A stretch of DNA of 6,073 bases, from positions 1,880 to 7,952 of the forward strand of contig DCHE01000005.1 of NCBI GenBank assembly GCA_002314775.1, in the 5' to 3' direction. The notes beneath the pieces were generated by a model that saw only the letters and a list, made by a program, of their open reading frames with translations, made no database searches and was not told the DNA's origin. The position numbers and the translations under genes are program-made. Positions 1 through 5,829 of the stretch are shown in pieces. The DNA is from Lachnospiraceae bacterium UBA1760 (GTDB lineage: Bacteria > Bacillota > Clostridia > Lachnospirales > Lachnospiraceae). Each line of letters starts with the position of its first letter. Within the stretch, counting starts at the first letter, position 1.

Positions 1-704
1 ATCGTAAAATCTATTTTGCCATTACCAGCCTGCCTGATTCTGTCTATGTCCTCATAGGCAGAAATCCCACCGGCATATGTTACAGGCACTGGGCTTTCTT
101 TAAGAACTGCAGCAATATCACCGTTAATACCGGCCTTCTTGCCCTCCGCATCAACTGCATGAACAAGGAATTCGTCACAGTACTCAGACAGTTCTTTAAG
201 TAGATTTGCATCAAATACTACATTGCTGAAAACCTGCCAGCGGTCAGTTACGACATAATACTTGCCATCCCTGATTCTACAGCTGACATCAAGCACAATA
301 TGCTCTTTTCCAACTGCATTAACAAGTCTTCTCAAATTATTGTAGCATATATCACCATCTCTGAAAACATAGCTTGTAACGATAACATGGCTTGCCCCGG
401 CCTCAATATAGTCTTTTGCATTATCAGCAGTAATTCCACCGCCTATCTGCATTCCTCCCGGAAATTCCTTAAGCGCCCTAAAGGCTTCAGCCTTTGTTGC
501 TTCGTAATACTCTGAATCCTTCCCGTTAAGCACGATTATATGGCCGCCATCAAGCCCTTTTTCTCTGTAAAGCTTTGCATAATCTGCACTGTCCTTATCA
601 GAAATAAAGTTCGCTGTCGCCTTATCTCCCTCATCACGTAATGATGAGCCGACAATCTGGACAACCTTGCCATTATGAATATCTATACATGGTCTGAATT
701 TCAT
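1..704 (-). CDS. hisA: HisA, eukaryotic (HIS6) type; 3' end cut by window
   Basis: Phosphoribosylformimino-5-aminoimidazole carboxamide ribotide isomerase, the cytosolic (beta/alpha)8-barrel enzyme of histidine biosynthesis that isomerises ProFAR to PRFAR. My translation gives 234 residues before the window ends. It follows the yeast HIS6 family rather than ordinary bacterial HisA: FRPCIDIHNGKVVQIVG at residues 3-19, QIGGGI at 86-91, VIVTSYVF at 107-114, VLDVSCR at 137-143, WQ at 156-157, FLVHAVDAEG at 179-188, YAGGI at 210-214 and GKIDFT at 229-234. The expected catalytic pair is Asp8 and Asp139. Yeast HIS6 is about 261 residues, so roughly 25-30 C-terminal residues lie outside the window. 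The ATG at 704-702 overlaps the fbp stop as ATGA. Only a weak GAGA lies upstream, so translation is probably coupled to fbp. Family assignment is firm; bacterial distribution of this type is from memory. Confidence 0.93.
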   Translation of the reverse strand, partial: MKFRPCIDIHNGKVVQIVGSSLRDEGDKATANFISDKDSADYAKLYREKGLDGGHIIVLNGKDSEYYEATKAEAFRALKEFPGGMQIGGGITADNAKDYIEAGASHVIVTSYVFRDGDICYNNLRRLVNAVGKEHIVLDVSCRIRDGKYYVVTDRWQVFSNVVFDANLLKELSEYCDEFLVHAVDAEGKKAGINGDIAAVLKESPVPVTYAGGISAYEDIDRIRQAGNGKIDFT

Positions 705-2665
705 AGCTGTTTCTCACTGAGCGTTCCGTCTCTGTATGCCTGCAGCAGGTCCTCAAGCTGAGCAATATTATCACGGATATCGCTTCCTGTATCTGTATCT
801 GCTACTCGCAGTCTAAAGTTAGGTGTTTCTACAAGAATGTTATCAGAGAATACATCCGTCTCATTCTTGATTGCCTCTTCCTTGGATTCGAATGGTGTAT
901 GGGCTGCAATTCTCATACCGTGGGAGCTGTATACAAGAGTATATCCTGCAATACCGGTCTTACCCTGGTAGGCCTTGGAGAATCCGCCGTCAATAATCAT
1001 AAGCTTACCACCACACTTGACCGGGTTCTCACCATTCTTCTGCTCAACAGGAACATGGCCGTTAATAATGTGTGAGAATCTCGGATCAAGTCCGAATTCC
1101 TTCATAATATTATCTACAGTTGCTTCATCATCTAAAAGCTCGTAATACTTGTTTTTCTTCTCCTTCTTAACATCCTTGTCTTCGACAAAATAAGCCTCAA
1201 AGGTTGCCATCTTATCCTTGCCAAAAACAGGCGAGTTGGCATTAGCCCATATGTAATATAGTATATCCATGCCTCGCTGCTTGTTCTCGGCATTTCTGGA
1301 ATAGTAGCCCTTTCTAGCATAATGCTCTAATACATCATAGAGTGCTTTACCACTGTATTCATTGCCAAAAATAGTAACCTTCTTGAAATCACCGTTTTCA
1401 TCAAGTGGCACGCATCCATGATAGAGAAGATTTGAATTGTAAATCTTGTACATGCTTCCCTTGGTGTAGAGAAATCTGATATGTTCCTGAAGACTCTGGG
1501 AATGTCTGAAGGCATGTCTGATTTTATCCATAACCTGGGTCTCTTCCTTTGAAAGAGCGTATGGATCATCTTTATCTATGGTAGGGAAATCTGTATCCTT
1601 CATAGGGTAGGACTTGCCGCCAATTGTGACTGTCTTATTTTGATAATCAATCTTATCAAGTAAAAGTCTATCGTCCATCATAAACTCAGGATTTCTCTTA
1701 ATCAGCTGTCCCTCAAGCTTGAACTGGATAATGGCAATAGCCTTATGCATTCTCATCTCAAGCATGTAGTCCTTAGGGTCATATTCCTTACTTGACTTAA
1801 GCTTGAAAACTTCGCAGTCTGTATCCTTATATGTTTCCATTGCGAAGGTTGCAAGAGGAATGAGGTTGATGCCGTAGCCTTCCTCAATAGTGTCTAGATT
1901 TCCGTATCTGGCTGCAACTCTGATTACTGTTGCAATGCATGGAAGGGATCCTGCTGCCGCACCCATCCATACTACATCATGGTTGCCCCACTGAACGTCA
2001 AGTGAATGGTAATCCTTAAGCTTATCAAGTACGATATGAGGACCTGGACCTCTGTCGAAAATGTCTCCAATAATGTGGAGATGGTCGATTACAAGCACTC
2101 TTATAAGGTCTGAAAGGGCAATGATAAATTCAGGTGCTCTGTCAATTCTTATAATGGTGTGGATAATCTCGTTATAATATGCTTCCTTGTTCTGAACCTC
2201 TTCCTTCTCTGTTATCAGTTCCTCTATAACATAGGCAAAGTCCTTAGGAAGAGCTTTTCTAACCTTGGATCTAGTGTATTTGGACGCAACTCTCTTAGTA
2301 ATCTGCACAAGGCGGTGAAGAGTAATCTTATACCAGTCGTTAATGTTATCTTCCTCTGCCATGATAATATCCAGCTTTTCCTCCGGATAATAAATAAGTG
2401 TTGCAAGGGATTTCTTGTCCTTTTCTGACAATGTATTTCCAAATTCCTCATCAATCTTTCTGCGAATTGAACCAGAACCATTATTTAACACATGAATAAA
2501 CTGTTCATACTCACCATGAATGTCCGTCATGAAATGCTCTGTTGCCTTAGGCAGGTTAAGGATCGACTGCAGATTGATAATCTCTGTTGAAGCTGAAGCA
2601 ATTGTAGGATACTTTTCTCTTAAAAGTCTTAAAAATCTTAATTCGTTTTCATCTATCTGTCTCAT
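701..2665 (-). CDS. fbp: Class III fructose-1,6-bisphosphatase (Firmicutes type)
   Basis: Hydrolyses fructose 1,6-bisphosphate to fructose 6-phosphate and phosphate, the committed gluconeogenic step, in the cytosol. The 654-residue product is close to the Bacillus subtilis Fbp (about 670) and belongs to the FBPase_2 family, unrelated to E. coli Fbp or GlpX. A calcineurin-type metallophosphatase core is visible: DIHGEYE at residues 48-54, HLHIIGDIFDRGPG at 195-208, WGNHDVVWMG at 226-235 and NGHVPV near 535-540, supplying the Asp, Asn and His metal ligands. A family-specific insert lies between the GDxxDR/NHD part and the C-terminal GH motif. The start at 2665 is supported by AAGGAG at 2676-2671, five bases upstream. 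The stop at 703-701 overlaps the hisA start. It is the first gene of a two-gene unit separated from dapB by a hairpin and a candidate promoter. Confidence 0.97.
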   Translation of the reverse strand: MRQIDENELRFLRLLREKYPTIASASTEIINLQSILNLPKATEHFMTDIHGEYEQFIHVLNNGSGSIRRKIDEEFGNTLSEKDKKSLATLIYYPEEKLDIIMAEEDNINDWYKITLHRLVQITKRVASKYTRSKVRKALPKDFAYVIEELITEKEEVQNKEAYYNEIIHTIIRIDRAPEFIIALSDLIRVLVIDHLHIIGDIFDRGPGPHIVLDKLKDYHSLDVQWGNHDVVWMGAAAGSLPCIATVIRVAARYGNLDTIEEGYGINLIPLATFAMETYKDTDCEVFKLKSSKEYDPKDYMLEMRMHKAIAIIQFKLEGQLIKRNPEFMMDDRLLLDKIDYQNKTVTIGGKSYPMKDTDFPTIDKDDPYALSKEETQVMDKIRHAFRHSQSLQEHIRFLYTKGSMYKIYNSNLLYHGCVPLDENGDFKKVTIFGNEYSGKALYDVLEHYARKGYYSRNAENKQRGMDILYYIWANANSPVFGKDKMATFEAYFVEDKDVKKEKKNKYYELLDDEATVDNIMKEFGLDPRFSHIINGHVPVEQKNGENPVKCGGKLMIIDGGFSKAYQGKTGIAGYTLVYSSHGMRIAAHTPFESKEEAIKNETDVFSDNILVETPNFRLRVADTDTGSDIRDNIAQLEDLLQAYRDGTLSEKQL

Positions 2666-2670
2666 TTTTT

Positions 2671-2676
2671 CTCCTT
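2671..2676 (-). promoter_or_regulatory. fbp ribosome binding site
   Basis: AAGGAG on the minus strand, five A bases before the fbp ATG at 2665. It fixes the start codon. Confidence 0.85.
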
Positions 2677-2726
2677 AGTGATGCTTTTTATCGAACAATA
2701 CCTCTTTTCGACACCACTCAGTTTTG

Positions 2727-2754
2727 ATTATACAATATATATATGAATTTTGCA
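2727..2754 (-). promoter_or_regulatory. Candidate promoter of fbp-hisA
   Basis: A consensus -10 TATAAT (2732-2727) lies 62 bases upstream of the fbp start. The best -35 at a 16-base spacing is TGCAAA (2754-2749), only three of six matches, with an AT-rich spacer. The perfect -10 and its position after the dapB hairpin support it. The weak -35 suggests either an activator or modest basal strength. Confidence 0.55.
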
Positions 2755-2793
2755 TTGGGATTATATGCATATGACATTCTTGAACGAAGCATA

Positions 2794-2824
2794 CGGATAG
2801 ATATAAAAGTACCCTATCTATCCG
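2794..2824. repeat. Perfect 10-base inverted repeat upstream of fbp promoter
   Basis: CGGATAGATA (2794-2803) and TATCTATCCG (2815-2824) are exact reverse complements around an 11-base spacer. The dyad ends about 40 bases upstream of the candidate fbp -35. No T-run follows on either strand, so it does not look like an intrinsic terminator. It could be an operator or a small RNA hairpin; no regulator is identified. Confidence 0.6.
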
Positions 2825-2839
2825 AAGTAATCAGTGCTT

Positions 2840-2887
2840 ATAAATTGAGCCGAGAATCTTCATTCATAGACTCTCGGCCCAATTTAT
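2840..2887 (-). terminator. Hairpin terminator of dapA-dapB
   Basis: A 20-pair stem with an 8-base loop starts 23 bases after the dapB stop. On the plus strand two A/C mismatches interrupt it (around 2848 and 2856), but in the minus-strand transcript both become G-U wobbles and the helix is continuous. This shows which strand the structure serves. The core is GC-rich (GGGCCGAGAG), but only a short AAUUUAU follows, so the U-tract is poor and termination may be incomplete. Confidence 0.7.
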
Positions 2888-2909
2888 TACTAAATCACAG
2901 ATTTATTAA

Positions 2910-3665
2910 TCAACCAACAACATCAGCCATTGTGTAAAGACCAGGTTCCTTATCATAAAGGAACTTAGCTGCCTGAATAGCACCCTTTCCAAATACCGCT
3001 CTTGAATATGCAGTATGTGAGAAAGTAATCACTTCATCTTCGCCGGCAAATATTACGTCATGATCTCCAACAATAGTACCACCTCTTACAGCTGAGATTC
3101 CGATTTCCTTATCGTCTCTCTTCTGTCTGCGTGTGCTTCTGTCATAAACATATGTATATTCATTGTCTCTTGCTTCATTGATTGAATCAGCAAGCGCAAG
3201 AGCAGTTCCTGATGGTGCATCAAGTTTCATTCTGTGATGCTTCTCAACAACCTCGATATCAAAGCCTGCAGGAGCAAATACATTAGCTGCATCCTTAAGG
3301 AGCTTGATAAGAGTATTGATTCCCAGTGACATATTAGCTGAACGAAGCATAGCAACTGACTCTGAAGTCTTCTTAACTGCAGCAACCTGCTCTTCAGAAA
3401 GACCTGTTGTGCATACAACACAAGGAGTCTTAGTCTTTTCACACCACTCAAGCATACCATCAATTGCTGCAACAGCGCCAAAATCAACAACTACATCTGC
3501 TTCAACATTCACATCTGCAAGAGATTTGAAAACAGGATAATCATTAAGCTGCTTATCATAGATATCAACGCCTGCAACTATCTCTATTTCAGGGTCCTTC
3601 TCTACAATTCCTGTAATCATCTGACCCATACGGCCATTACAGCCGTGCATAATCATTTTAACCAT
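2910..3665 (-). CDS. dapB: 4-hydroxy-tetrahydrodipicolinate reductase
   Basis: Reduces hydroxytetrahydrodipicolinate, the DapA product, to tetrahydrodipicolinate with NAD(P)H, the second step of the diaminopimelate/lysine branch. Taking the ATG at 3665 gives 251 residues, normal for the family. The N-terminal Rossmann fold starts with GCNGRMG at residues 8-14; CTTGLS is at 85-90. The C-terminal substrate domain carries the signature EKHHRMKLDAPSGTA at 141-155, with the expected catalytic His143/His144 and Lys147, followed by RGG at 194-196. GGAGG at 3677-3673, seven bases upstream, selects this start; an in-frame ATG at 3683 would add six residues but overlaps no usable ribosome site. It lies 56 bases downstream of dapA with no promoter or terminator seen between, so it is co-transcribed and under the same lysine leader. 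Confidence 0.97.
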   Translation of the reverse strand: MVKMIMHGCNGRMGQMITGIVEKDPEIEIVAGVDIYDKQLNDYPVFKSLADVNVEADVVVDFGAVAAIDGMLEWCEKTKTPCVVCTTGLSEEQVAAVKKTSESVAMLRSANMSLGINTLIKLLKDAANVFAPAGFDIEVVEKHHRMKLDAPSGTALALADSINEARDNEYTYVYDRSTRRQKRDDKEIGISAVRGGTIVGDHDVIFAGEDEVITFSHTAYSRAVFGKGAIQAAKFLYDKEPGLYTMADVVG

Positions 3666-3672
3666 TTTATAT

Positions 3673-3677
3673 CCTCC
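3673..3677 (-). promoter_or_regulatory. dapB ribosome binding site that decides the start
   Basis: GGAGG lies seven bases before the ATG at 3665, and downstream of the alternative in-frame ATG at 3683. It therefore supports the 251-residue form rather than the 257-residue one. Confidence 0.85.
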
Positions 3678-3721
3678 GACCATAAACGCCCAGAATTTCT
3701 CGACTTATACCCAGCTACCGA

Positions 3722-4606
3722 TTAAAGTACTCCGTACTCCTCCATAGCCTTCTTAAGTCTGTCTGCATTCTGTGGCTCCATCTCTGTAAGAGGACGTCTT
3801 AATACACCAGTATCTCTTCCCTGAAGTTCAACAGCCTTCTTAACAGGAATAGGATTAACCTCGCAGAATAAAGCATCAATAAGAGGAATAGCTTCAAGCT
3901 GAAGCCTAGCTGCCTTCTTCGTATCGCCATCAAAGAATGCCTGGCAGATATCATGTGTCTTCTGTGGAGCTACATTTGAAAGAACTGAGATAACGCCGAT
4001 TCCACCAAGTGACATAATAGGAATAATCTGATCATCATTTCCTGAGTAAATATCAATATCATCGCCACAGAGAAGTGCAACCTTTGCAACCTGTGAAATA
4101 TTACCTGAAGCTTCCTTAATACCTACGATATTAGGAACTGTCTTGCAAAGTTTAGCAGCTGTTTCTGGCTGGATGTTACAACCTGTTCTTGATGCAACAT
4201 TGTACATAATGATTGGAACCTTTACTGAATTAGCAACCATTGTGTAATGCTCTATAAGACCCTTCTGTGTAGCTTTGTTGTAGTAAGGAGTTACAACTAA
4301 AAGTCCATCTACTCCATACTTTTCTGCTTCTGTTGAAAGATAGATCGCAGTCTCTGTACAGTTAGAACCTGTTCCTGCAATAACAGGGATTCTCTTGTTA
4401 ACCACTTCACAACAGAACTTGATGCACTCAAGATGCTCCTCATGTGAAAGACATGAAGCCTCACCTGTAGTACCGCAAACAATAATTGCATCTGTACCAT
4501 TTGCAATCTGGTATTCGATCTGATCTCTGAATGTATCATAATCTACTTCTCCGTTTGCAAAAAATGGTGTTGTAATTGCTACACCTGCGCCTTTAAAAAT
4601 CGCCAT
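3722..4606 (-). CDS. dapA: 4-hydroxy-tetrahydrodipicolinate synthase
   Basis: Condenses pyruvate with aspartate 4-semialdehyde, the first committed step to diaminopimelate and lysine. The 294 residues match the usual DapA length and form a (beta/alpha)8 barrel. Visible active-site elements are GTTGEA at 45-50 (Thr46, Thr47), PYYNK at 107-111 (Tyr109), YNVASRTG at 135-142 (Tyr135, Arg140) and GIKEASG at 162-168, where Lys164 should form the Schiff base with pyruvate. By alignment from memory, the E. coli lysine-site residues His53, His56 and Asn80 correspond to His55, His58 and Asn82, but Glu84 aligns with Thr86, so allosteric lysine inhibition is uncertain. AAGGAGG at 4618-4612 lies five bases before the ATG. 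It is the first gene of dapA-dapB, behind a lysine riboswitch leader. Confidence 0.98.
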   Translation of the reverse strand: MAIFKGAGVAITTPFFANGEVDYDTFRDQIEYQIANGTDAIIVCGTTGEASCLSHEEHLECIKFCCEVVNKRIPVIAGTGSNCTETAIYLSTEAEKYGVDGLLVVTPYYNKATQKGLIEHYTMVANSVKVPIIMYNVASRTGCNIQPETAAKLCKTVPNIVGIKEASGNISQVAKVALLCGDDIDIYSGNDDQIIPIMSLGGIGVISVLSNVAPQKTHDICQAFFDGDTKKAARLQLEAIPLIDALFCEVNPIPVKKAVELQGRDTGVLRRPLTEMEPQNADRLKKAMEEYGVL

Positions 4607-4611
4607 AATTT

Positions 4612-4618
4612 CCTCCTT
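4612..4618 (-). promoter_or_regulatory. dapA ribosome binding site
   Basis: AAGGAGG, a near-perfect anti-16S match, five bases before the dapA ATG at 4606. It lies downstream of the riboswitch terminator and is not visibly sequestered by it, consistent with control by transcription rather than translation. Confidence 0.85.
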
Positions 4619-4691
4619 CTGATTACACCGCGATACCTGTGCGCTTCATTCTGGCTATTTCCACGTCCATATATTAATTCAGGTATCACTC

Positions 4692-4728
4692 AAAAATAAA
4701 AAAGCCCACTCTCTTTCGAGGCGGCCCT
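4692..4728 (-). terminator. Riboswitch-controlled intrinsic terminator in dapA leader
   Basis: The transcript folds into a GC-rich stem capped by GAAA (4717-4714). The 5' arm is AGGGCCGCCUC (4728-4718) and the 3' arm is GAGAGUGGGCU (4713-4703), with bulges at 4710 and 4705. It is followed by six U, one A and five U (4703-4692). It sits between the lysine aptamer and the dapA ribosome site, where an L-box terminator is expected. Because no other terminator follows the upstream membrane-protein gene, it probably also stops read-through from there. Confidence 0.88.
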
Positions 4729-4768
4729 AAAAAATCGTAATAGTATTCGACTTCTTAGATAGCCCCCC
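4718..4768 (-). promoter_or_regulatory. Candidate antiterminator of the lysine riboswitch
   Basis: An alternative fold competes with both P1 and the terminator. An inner 11-pair helix joins 4758-4748, which includes most of the 3' strand of P1, to 4737-4727 around a 10-base loop. An outer 7-pair helix joins the G6C run at 4768-4762 to the terminator 5' arm at 4725-4718, with one bulged G. Forming it would break P1 and remove the terminator 5' arm. The pairings are read directly from sequence; their use in the cell is inferred. Confidence 0.65.
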
Positions 4769-4982
4769 ATCCGTTTAAGATAATCGACCTATTATTTGCT
4801 GAAAATTCAGTAGCTCTTCGTACGATTAACTATCGGATGACAGTCATACACCTCTTAAGTGTATGCCCAAGTTCCGGCTCGTCCATTTCCGGCCTTTCGG
4901 CGCCCATCCCTTTCCCATGTCCTCGTCTGCTCGGACCGCATCAGACACAGTACTGATAAGAGGCGCAACCTCTACCTAGAAG
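4751..4982 (-). promoter_or_regulatory. Lysine riboswitch (L-box) aptamer upstream of dapA
   Basis: A five-helix lysine aptamer read on the minus strand, expected to repress dapA-dapB when lysine binds. P1 pairs 4982-4972 with 4762-4751 (11 pairs, one bulged A). After it come the conserved AGAGGUUGCG (4973-4964) and an AGUA. The P2 arm carries loop GGUCCG (4937-4932), and GCCGAA (4901-4896) precedes the P3 arm, whose loop includes UGGAC (4885-4881), able to kiss the P2 loop. P4 is a 9-pair hairpin at 4865-4845, then CUGUCA (4843-4838). P5 closes with AUCCG/CGGAU (4838-4834 with 4773-4769). The end GGGGGGCUAUCU closely resembles the GGAGGGCUAUCUC of the B. subtilis lysC leader. At 232 bases it is longer than the roughly 175 usual, mainly because P5 is about 70 bases. 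The position in front of dapA agrees with the ligand. Confidence 0.93.
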
Positions 4983-4984
4983 AT

Positions 4985-5013
4985 AATTTATCATTTATTA
5001 TTCTTGATGTCAA
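4985..5013 (-). promoter_or_regulatory. Promoter of the riboswitch-dapA-dapB unit
   Basis: A perfect -35 TTGACA (5013-5008), a 17-base spacer, and an extended -10 TGA-TAAATT (hexamer 4990-4985) give a strong sigma-A type promoter. The -35 contains the TGA stop of the upstream gene. The predicted start of transcription, about 4978, falls inside the 5' strand of aptamer P1. Confidence 0.8.
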
Positions 5014-5780
5014 TCTTCAATCACATATTCCACAAACTCTATGGCATGCTCAAGCTCCGGTGTATTACTTGCAATCGTCAGAACAATCCTGTCACCGCTT
5101 TCAGCCCCATTATTTTCCCTGCTGTATATGTTAAATTCATCAAAAATCTTAGAACTTTTGTCTAAATAAATACCTCCTATGTATGGTTCCCCCTCGCTAT
5201 ACTCTTCCTCACTGTTTTTATCAATATCGTCGCCATATTTCTTTCCAGTATAATAGAAGAATTCATATCCCTTCTCATTAATCTTCTGTATGAGTGCCTC
5301 AGGCAGGACCTCCTCAAGATTAGCATATCCGCCCACATCCGCAACACCTGTCATAATAGATTCAGGCCCAGCACACACATCAACTTCTTCCGCAGAATAT
5401 CTTGAAATAAGCTTAATCTGGTTGGCATAGGCCGTCTGATCAGAATAGTCATTTGAAATATTGCTTGAATAATCAAACATCATCCTGTATTTTTTCTCAT
5501 TTATTTCAGCTGCTTTCGCAAAATCAGCCGAAAACAGATCACTGTCATAGGTAACCCCAAGCTCAGAGTTAATAAATATCGCTTCCAGATAAATAGGCTT
5601 GCTGTTTGCAATTATTGATTTGGCAATTGAAAGAACTGCAAGAATAACCAGGAGTCCACCAATAATCCAGAACTTATAATATGTCCAGATATAATTGAGC
5701 TTGTGCTGCCTGTCCATATTCTTTAGCTTACTCTGTTCAATTTTTATTTCATCCTCTATTGCCATATCTCGAAATCCCAT
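5010..5780 (-). CDS. Uncharacterised single-span membrane protein (YIWxYYK type)
   Basis: I do not recognise a function. The 256-residue product has a charged N-terminus, then YIWTYYKFW at 30-38 running into one hydrophobic segment at about 37-57, then roughly 200 residues without another clear span. The positive N-terminal side suggests the long domain faces outward. That domain is acidic, with a low-complexity patch DKNSEEEYSEGEP in its second half, and has a single Cys in DVCAGPE. A short tail with YIWxYYK before one transmembrane helix is, from memory, common in uncharacterised Lachnospiraceae proteins. The start is uncertain: ATG 5780 (256 residues) has no clear ribosome site, while ATG 5765 (251 residues, MAIEDEI) has a weak GGGA nine bases upstream. 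It is monocistronic by its promoter, but nothing stops transcription entering the dapA leader. Confidence 0.85.
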   Translation of the reverse strand: MGFRDMAIEDEIKIEQSKLKNMDRQHKLNYIWTYYKFWIIGGLLVILAVLSIAKSIIANSKPIYLEAIFINSELGVTYDSDLFSADFAKAAEINEKKYRMMFDYSSNISNDYSDQTAYANQIKLISRYSAEEVDVCAGPESIMTGVADVGGYANLEEVLPEALIQKINEKGYEFFYYTGKKYGDDIDKNSEEEYSEGEPYIGGIYLDKSSKIFDEFNIYSRENNGAESGDRIVLTIASNTPELEHAIEFVEYVIED

Positions 5781-5800
5781 CGATTTAATATTTCTAAATA

Positions 5801-5829
5801 ATTATACCATAATACTATAATATTATACA
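5801..5829 (-). promoter_or_regulatory. Candidate promoter of the membrane-protein gene
   Basis: A perfect extended -10, TGG-TATAAT (hexamer 5806-5801), lies about 20 bases before the first ATG. The -35 at a 17-base spacing is only TGTATA (5829-5824), three of six, which extended -10 promoters tolerate. A second TATAAT overlaps this -35. The implied leader is about 14 bases to ATG 5780 or about 29 to ATG 5765, which slightly favours the second start. Confidence 0.6.

Noticed and set aside
300..515. Plus-strand 71-codon open frame
   Set aside because: It is a shadow of hisA, whose minus-strand translation matches the HIS6 family throughout this stretch.
2743..2937. Plus-strand open frame of 64 codons between fbp and dapB
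   Set aside because: No Shine-Dalgarno precedes its ATG. It runs through the fbp promoter, the dyad and the dapB terminator and ends inside dapB antisense, and I see no family resemblance.
3666..3683. Upstream in-frame ATG at 3683 as the dapB start
   Set aside because: The GGAGG at 3677-3673 lies downstream of it and points to the ATG at 3665. The six extra residues (MVGGYK) are not part of the usual DapB N-terminus.
4621..4640. T-box-like ACCGCG near the dapA start
   Set aside because: It reads ACCGCG only on the plus strand, opposite to dapA transcription. There is no T-box stem I or GGUGGNACCGCG on the minus strand, and the leader is already explained by a lysine riboswitch.
4859..5134. 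Plus-strand open frame of 91 codons
   Set aside because: It lies across the lysine aptamer, the dapA promoter and the 3' end of the membrane-protein gene. It has no ribosome site, and its composition is explained by structured RNA on the other strand.
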